From Halonotius roseus (lineage in GTDB: Archaea; Halobacteriota; Halobacteria; Halobacteriales; Haloferacaceae): 64,000 nucleotides of DNA. Both the position numbers and the translations under genes were made by a program. Positions within the stretch are counted from its first letter, which is position 1; the number at the start of each line of letters is the position of its first letter. The notes under the pieces were generated by a model. It was not told where the DNA came from and did not search any database. It saw nothing but the letters and a program-made list of their open reading frames with translations. Positions 59,326 to 64,000 of this stretch are shown one piece after another. The stretch spans positions 384,328 through 448,327 of the forward strand of contig NZ_SESI01000001.1 of the NCBI RefSeq assembly GCF_006861655.1, in the 5' to 3' direction.

Positions 59326-60459
59326 ATGGCCAACATGGAAACAGCGACGTTCGACACGGAGCTGAGCCTTTTTAAGTACGACAATCTCGAACAGCTCCCG
59401 GCGAGCCACCGCGAGCTGACCGAGGCCGAACGCGACCGACGGATCGAAGCCGCTCTTGAGAAACTCGGAGACGACGTAGTCATCCTCGGCCACAACTACC
59501 AGCGACGCGAGATCGTCGAACACGCCGACTTCATCGGCGATTCCTACGCGCTGAGCAAGCACGCCGCAGAGGCTGACGCCGAGTACGTCATCTTCGGCGG
59601 GGTGACGTTCATGGCTGAATCCGCCGACATCATCACCGACGACGACCAGACGGTCATCCTCCCCTGTATGGAAGCCTCCTGTCCGATGGCCGGGATGGCC
59701 GAAGCCCTCCAGGTCGACGCCGCCTGGGAGCAGATCACCGCCGCCGACCCCGACAGCGAGATCATCCCGATCACCTACATGAACTCCTACGCCGACCTGA
59801 AGGCCTTCTGCGCCGAACAGGGTGGTCTCGTCTGTACCTCATCGAATGCCCACAAGGCCTTCGAGTGGGCCTTCGAGCGCGGCGACAAGGTGCTCTTCCT
59901 CCCGGACAAACACCTCGGCGAGAACACGGCCCACCACCTCGGCATGGAGGATTCCATCGCCGAGTGGAACCCGTGGGATCCCGAAGCGAAGGATGCCGAC
60001 GAACTCGAAGACGCCGAAATCGTCCTCTGGGACGGCTACTGCCAGGTTCACGAGCGATTCACCGCCGAACACATCACCGATGTGCGCGAGCGACACCCCG
60101 ACGCCAACGTTGTCGTCCACCCCGAGTGTCGCCGCGAAGTCGTCGAAGCCGCCGACGTGGTCGGCAGCACGGCGACGATCACCGAAGTCGTCGAGGAGGC
60201 CGACCCTGGCGAGACGTGGGCCATTGGCACCGAGATCCACCTCGCCAAACACCTCGACCGCTGGCATGACGACGTGAACGTCGTGCCGCTCTGTGGCGAC
60301 GCGTGTATGGACTGTGACGCGATGCGACAGATCGACCCCAACTACCTAACCTGGGTGCTCGAAGAACTCGCAGCGGGCCGCGAGCACAACGTCATCGAGG
60401 TCGCCCCCGAGGAGAAGGAACTCGCGGGCGTCGCCCTCAACCGGATGCTTGAACTCTAA
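59326..60459 (+). CDS. nadA: Quinolinate synthase NadA
   Basis: The 377-residue protein contains the NadA blocks DVVILGHNYQRREIVEHADF, IGDSYALSKHAAEADAEYVI, LPCMEASCPMAGMAEALQVD, VCTSSNAHKAFEWAFERGDK and LCGDACMDCDAMRQIDPNYL. Conserved cysteines ligate a 4Fe-4S cluster used to condense iminoaspartate with dihydroxyacetone phosphate. It is the first gene of nadABC. The start at 59326 follows a TATA-like box at -28. nadB begins 1 nt after the stop. Confidence 0.96.
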   Translation: MANMETATFDTELSLFKYDNLEQLPASHRELTEAERDRRIEAALEKLGDDVVILGHNYQRREIVEHADFIGDSYALSKHAAEADAEYVIFGGVTFMAESADIITDDDQTVILPCMEASCPMAGMAEALQVDAAWEQITAADPDSEIIPITYMNSYADLKAFCAEQGGLVCTSSNAHKAFEWAFERGDKVLFLPDKHLGENTAHHLGMEDSIAEWNPWDPEAKDADELEDAEIVLWDGYCQVHERFTAEHITDVRERHPDANVVVHPECRREVVEAADVVGSTATITEVVEEADPGETWAIGTEIHLAKHLDRWHDDVNVVPLCGDACMDCDAMRQIDPNYLTWVLEELAAGREHNVIEVAPEEKELAGVALNRMLEL

Positions 60460-60460
60460 G

Positions 60461-62005
60461 ATGGTTCCTGACACACCTTCGGCTGAGACGGCCAGAACGG
60501 CCGACGTGCTCGTCGTCGGCAGTGGTATCGCCGGCTGTGCGGCTGCTCTCGCGGCCGCGCGCGAAGGCGAGGAAGTCCTGCTCGTCACGAAGGCCAGCGA
60601 GCCCGAAGACGCCGCCTCCGATTGGGCACAGGGCGGGATCGCAACCACCCGCGGCGACCCCGACTCGCTCAAAGCCGATATCATCGACGCCAGCGCGGGC
60701 GTGGCCGACCCCGAGGCGGTCGACGTGCTGGTCGAGAACGCCGCCGACGCCGTCAGTGACGTGCTGATCGAGACGCTCGGCGTCGAGTTCGACACCCTCG
60801 GCGCGGAGTACGACTTCGCACAGGAGGCCGCCCACTCCGAGGATCGAATCCTCCACGTCGACGCCGCGACCGGCCAGCACGTCCTCCGGCCGTTCCTCTC
60901 GCATCTCGACGCGGTCGACAACGTCGAAATCCTCGAATCGACGGCCGCCCTCGAACTCCTCCGCCACGAGGGTCGTGTCCACGGCGCGCTGCTCGATACC
61001 GAACCCGACGGCGAGCCGGTCTTCGCCGGCGCGACCATCCTCGCCACCGGCGGCATCGGCGACTGCTTCGAGCAATCGACCAACCCGCCGGGCTCGACGG
61101 GTGACGGGATCGCCATGGCGTTCCTCGCCGGAGCCGAGGTCGAGGACATGGAGTACGTCCAGTTCCACCCGACCGCGGCCGATGTCGAGGAACCCTTCTT
61201 GCTGAGCGAGGCGGTTCGCGGCGAGGGGGCCCTGCTGCGCAACGCCGATGGCGAGCGATTCATGCCCGAGTACCACCCCGAGGCCGAACTCGCGCCACGG
61301 GATGTCGTCGCCCGCGCGGTACAGGACGAGATCGATGCGACCGGCGGCGTGACGCTCGACGTGAGCCCGCTGGCCGAACCGTTCGACGAGGCGTTTCCGA
61401 ATCTGGCCGAGAAATGTGCCGACCACGAGATCGACCCCGACGACGGCATCCCGGTCGCGCCCTGCGAACACTTCCTCTGTGGCGGCGTCGCCGTCGACGA
61501 CCGGGGGCGGGCGAGTCTCGACCGGCTCTATGCTGTCGGCGAGTGTGCTCGCAGTGGCGTCCACGGCGCGAACCGCCTCGCCTCGACGAGCCTGCTTGAG
61601 GGCCTCGTTTGGGGCCTCCGCGCTGGCCGGGACGCAACCGGCTTCGAGCCCGAAGCCATCGAATATCAGCGACTCCAGAACAGCGACCCCGCGCTGCCCG
61701 ACCGCTTCGCCGGCGAGAAATTCCACCGCTTACGGCGGATCGTCAGCGGCGAACTCGGCCTCCGGCGAACGAAAAGCGGGATCGACAGCGCGCGCGGCGT
61801 CCTCCGCCGGCTCAAAGGTGAAGTCGACGCCTACACGCGAACCCGAACCTCCCGCAGCCTGTACGAACTCCGCAACGCGACGGTCGTCGCAATTCTGATC
61901 GCCAACGCCGCCGCTGAGAACGGCGAGAGCGTCGGCTGTCACTACCTCGTCGACGACGCTCCGGCCGAAACCGAATCGACGGCGGCAGCGACGGACGGTG
62001 ACTGA
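60461..62005 (+). CDS. nadB: L-aspartate oxidase NadB
   Basis: The 514-residue flavoprotein oxidises L-aspartate to iminoaspartate for NAD synthesis. Motifs: VLVVGSGIAGCAAALAAARE (FAD), ASDWAQGGIATTRGDPDSLK, ILATGGIGDCFEQSTNPPGS, GDGIAMAFLAGAEVEDMEYV, EHFLCGGVAVDDRGRASLDR and YAVGECARSGVHGANRLAST. The ATG at 60461 is used, because a TTG at 60449 would overlap nadA. It overlaps nadC by 1 nt (TGATG). The acidic C-terminal tail has no known role. Confidence 0.96.
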   Translation: MVPDTPSAETARTADVLVVGSGIAGCAAALAAAREGEEVLLVTKASEPEDAASDWAQGGIATTRGDPDSLKADIIDASAGVADPEAVDVLVENAADAVSDVLIETLGVEFDTLGAEYDFAQEAAHSEDRILHVDAATGQHVLRPFLSHLDAVDNVEILESTAALELLRHEGRVHGALLDTEPDGEPVFAGATILATGGIGDCFEQSTNPPGSTGDGIAMAFLAGAEVEDMEYVQFHPTAADVEEPFLLSEAVRGEGALLRNADGERFMPEYHPEAELAPRDVVARAVQDEIDATGGVTLDVSPLAEPFDEAFPNLAEKCADHEIDPDDGIPVAPCEHFLCGGVAVDDRGRASLDRLYAVGECARSGVHGANRLASTSLLEGLVWGLRAGRDATGFEPEAIEYQRLQNSDPALPDRFAGEKFHRLRRIVSGELGLRRTKSGIDSARGVLRRLKGEVDAYTRTRTSRSLYELRNATVVAILIANAAAENGESVGCHYLVDDAPAETESTAAATDGD

Positions 62006-62820
62006 TGCTCACGGCCAGTCAGATCGACCGATGGCTCCAGGAGGATATCGGCCACCACGACGTGACCAACGACGTGGCTGGCGAGACCGTGGGCCGACTC
62101 GTCGCTAAGGAGTCCGGCGTCGCCGCCGGGATCGACGCGGCCGCAGCCGTGTTCGATCATCTCGGTATCGACGCAAACCGCGAGGTTGACGACGGCGACG
62201 CCATCGACGCTGGCGATGTCGTTCTCACGACCAGCGGGTCGGCCCGCGAAACACTGCGCGCTGAACGTGTCGCGGTCAACCTCGCGGGCCACGCCTCGGG
62301 TGTCGCCACCAAGACGCGCAGGGCCGTCGACCGTGCGGCCGAGGTCACCGACGACGTACGAATCGCCGGGACACGCAAGACGACGCCTGGCCTGCGCGGG
62401 ATCGAGAAACGCGCTGTCGTCGCCGGCGGTGGCGATACTCACCGACTCGATCTCTCGCATATGGTGATGATCAAGGAGAACCACATCGCCGAACTTGGAC
62501 TGGAGACTGCCGTCGAGACGTTCCGCGAGCGGGCCTCGTTTGCGACGAAAATCGAGGTCGAGGCCGAATCGACCGAGCAGGCGACGCGAGCGGCTGCGGT
62601 GGGTGCCGATATCGTCCTGCTTGACAACATGTCGCCGGCCGAAACCGGAGAAGCAGTCGACGCTCTCAACGACATCGAGGCCGACGTGCTCACGGAAGCT
62701 AGCGGTGGGATTACTGTCGACGATGTCGCCGACTACGCCGCCACTGGCGTCGACATCATCTCGATGGGCTCGCTAACACACTCGGCTCAGAGCCTCGATT
62801 TCTCGTTCCGAACCGGTTGA
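62005..62820 (+). CDS. nadC: Nicotinate-nucleotide pyrophosphorylase NadC
   Basis: The 271-residue quinolinate phosphoribosyltransferase shows TIDRWLQ-like SQIDRWLQEDIGHHDVTNDV, SGVAAGIDAAAAVFDHLGID, AERVAVNLAGHASGVATKTR, IAGTRKTTPGLRGIEKRAVV and LSHMVMIKENHIAELG. It converts quinolinate and PRPP to nicotinate mononucleotide. The C-terminus FSFRTG is complete. It is the last gene of the nadABC operon; an intergenic repeat follows 60 bp later. Confidence 0.96.
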   Translation: MLTASQIDRWLQEDIGHHDVTNDVAGETVGRLVAKESGVAAGIDAAAAVFDHLGIDANREVDDGDAIDAGDVVLTTSGSARETLRAERVAVNLAGHASGVATKTRRAVDRAAEVTDDVRIAGTRKTTPGLRGIEKRAVVAGGGDTHRLDLSHMVMIKENHIAELGLETAVETFRERASFATKIEVEAESTEQATRAAAVGADIVLLDNMSPAETGEAVDALNDIEADVLTEASGGITVDDVADYAATGVDIISMGSLTHSAQSLDFSFRTG

Positions 62821-62880
62821 ACTGGAGTTTTCAAATAATACCAGCCAAGCAGGTGGGTCGGCCAGCCGATGATGCACACG

Positions 62881-63000
62881 CCTGGCGGACTGAAAGGGCG
62901 AGGGTCTCTCGGCGAACCCCGGCGACGCAAGCACCACAACGAGCGAAGCGAGTGAGGAGCACAGCGAGCCGCGGGAGCCGAGAGAGCCGAGGGCTTTCTA
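62881..63000 (+). repeat. Intergenic repeat copy C (~120 bp)
   Basis: The copy begins GCGGACTGAAAGGGCGAG and ends GAGCCGAGGGCTTTCTA. It aligns with copy B over its length with a handful of differences. At 62939-62953 it has AC-GA-GCGAAGC-GA-GT, with GCGAAGC as a mini-hairpin apex and only two flanking pairs. It lies between nadC and the convergent MOSC gene. Confidence 0.85.
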
Positions 63001-63056
63001 CACCGATCCGTCTCAGACAACCGCGCATCTGAACACTACCGTGAATAGGAGATATC

Positions 63057-63908
63057 CTACTCAGCCGGAACCGGCGTCTCGTCAGCCGGTACCGTCTCGC
63101 CGAGCGTTAGCTCGTCGCCGACAGCGATTGTCTCGCCCCAACTCGCTTCAGGAACGCCCGTATTGAGCATCAGCCGGAAATCGTGGTTGAACCAGTCACC
63201 ACCGCTCCAGTCGGGCATCGTCGCGCGGCGTTGCTCGATAAACGTCTCGTTGAATCCCTCGATCTCATCGCCCGTATCTGGATCGCGGCTCGGAACGACA
63301 CATCGCTGGCAGGGGTTGACGCCGAACAAGTCGGTCTCGCCAATCGAGAACCGCACGCGGCTGTCGCGGTCGGCAAAGAGATGGTCTTCCCAGAACGCCG
63401 GGACGCCGCTGAGAACGATGTTCGGCCGGAGACGACGCCGCATGCCCTCAGCGTCGATGTCGTCGAACCAGCCGGCGACGGTTTCGATCGTCGCCTCGCT
63501 GATGATCGTCGGCCCCGAGGCAGCGGTGTCGTCGGGGAATCCACCCTCGCGGTTGCGGTCGAGGGTGACGGGATAGCCGAACCACTCGCTCAGCCAGTCG
63601 GTGAGGGCGGCCGATGAATCGCTGTCGACGGAATCCAGTTCGAACTGTTGGGGCTCGCTGTCGGGCGTCGACAACGTCACTGACTCGGCACGTGCTGTCT
63701 CGCCGTCGTAGCTGGCACTGATCGGGTGAACCTGTGCGTCGTTTTTGCCGTTGACATAGTCGCCGTCCTCATCGAATAACACGTACTCGCGGTCGCCGGC
63801 GAGCCCGCCGTTGGTAACGATCTCGACGCGATCGACTGACCGGGCGTCGAGAGATTTGATCGGATAGATCGACAATCGCTCGACCGTTGCCGACTCCGTG
63901 GGTGGCAT
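63057..63908 (-). CDS. MOSC domain protein with N-terminal beta-barrel
   Basis: The 283-residue protein has an N-terminal MOSC-associated barrel (VERLSIYPIKSLDARSVDRV; LAGDREYVLFDEDGDYVNGK) and a MOSC domain (FSIGETDLFGVNPCQRCVVP; SRDPDTGDEIEGFNETFIEQ). The conserved Cys near residue 205 is in NPCQRCVVPSRDP. MOSC proteins bind molybdenum cofactor or handle sulfur; mARC-type members reduce N-hydroxylated compounds. Length and motifs are normal. Function in this organism is not established. Confidence 0.93.
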   Translation of the reverse strand: MPPTESATVERLSIYPIKSLDARSVDRVEIVTNGGLAGDREYVLFDEDGDYVNGKNDAQVHPISASYDGETARAESVTLSTPDSEPQQFELDSVDSDSSAALTDWLSEWFGYPVTLDRNREGGFPDDTAASGPTIISEATIETVAGWFDDIDAEGMRRRLRPNIVLSGVPAFWEDHLFADRDSRVRFSIGETDLFGVNPCQRCVVPSRDPDTGDEIEGFNETFIEQRRATMPDWSGGDWFNHDFRLMLNTGVPEASWGETIAVGDELTLGETVPADETPVPAE

Positions 63909-63974
63909 GTCGTCGAAACGGCACGGCGAATAGAAAAGTCGTCGGTTCCAGCGCGTGAAAGCGGAGGGCGGTCG

Positions 63975-64000
63975 CTATTCGTCGTCTTCGTCGTCCGCGT
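63975..64000 (-). CDS. Acidic C-terminus of a gene extending beyond the window
   Basis: On the minus strand a frame enters from beyond base 64000 and ends with TAG at 63975-63977 after the residues ADDEDDE. The Asp/Glu-only ending is typical of haloarchaeal protein tails. With only eight codons visible I cannot name the product, and the frame could be chance. Confidence 0.4.

Overview
The window is chromosomal DNA from a haloarchaeon (class Halobacteria). Evidence: GC-rich coding sequence with strongly acidic proteins, archaeal-type ribosomal proteins (L39e, L31e, L20a/LX), eIF6, prefoldin alpha, archaeal SRP54/FtsY, ether-lipid enzymes (a UbiA-type prenyltransferase and a geranylgeranyl reductase), CheF, an archaeal type IV pilin, ABCE1 and RNase P component 4. 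Many genes have a TATA-like box about 27-30 bp before the start codon, as expected for leaderless haloarchaeal mRNAs. I cannot fix the genus from sequence alone. No transposase, integrase or CRISPR array was recognised.

Layout. Bases 1-6704: downstream part of a multisubunit Na+/H+ antiporter (Mnh/Mrp) operon, with the end of MnhG, a DUF4040 subunit, MnhB, MnhC and three MnhD/NuoL-M-N-like proteins. 6748-9841: hisD, an IscA/HesB protein, a small DUF5789-like protein and an AglJ-like glycosyltransferase. 10040-13115: translation and secretion operon rpl39e-rpl31e-eif6-rplX-pfdA-ftsY. A Tat lipoprotein and a secreted subtilase lie on the other strand, then SRP54 (15778-17175). 17217-26764: SurE, YjbQ, a nucleoside-recognition membrane protein, GNAT, a winged-helix/membrane pair, UPF0201 and UPF0200 proteins, tRNA-Arg, PAS protein, thioredoxin reductase, a second SurE, and UbiA. 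26883-34690: tRNA-Arg, membrane peptidase-like protein, GH15 glucoamylase, DUF502, pirin, LUD protein and a less GC-rich patch with two orphan lipoproteins. 34703-41902: atypical SDR, CheF, DUF457, three universal stress proteins, pilin and lipid reductase. 42202-53161: uvrA, EMC6-like protein plus ABCE1, a Gly/Met-rich protein, RNase P component 4, a divergent receiver domain, Trm112-like protein, DR2241 plus CbiX. 53219-64000: cysS, a two-gene HTH/partner module, a HEAT-repeat protein, tRNA-Glu with a duplicated 3' end, nadABC and a MOSC protein.

Most of the window is housekeeping. The least explained signals are (i) a ~120 bp intergenic repeat present three times (one copy expanded); (ii) small hairpins in and around such sequence that share one plan: a variable complementary stem, a GA step on both sides, and an apical mini-hairpin with a GNA or GNRA-type loop, one of them directly 3' of tRNA-Glu; (iii) a 25 bp duplication of the tRNA-Glu 3' end; (iv) a possible toxin/antitoxin-like pair at 54800-55876; and (v) proteins that lack a canonical active residue (receiver with Asn for the phosphoacceptor Asp, SDR with Phe for the catalytic Tyr).
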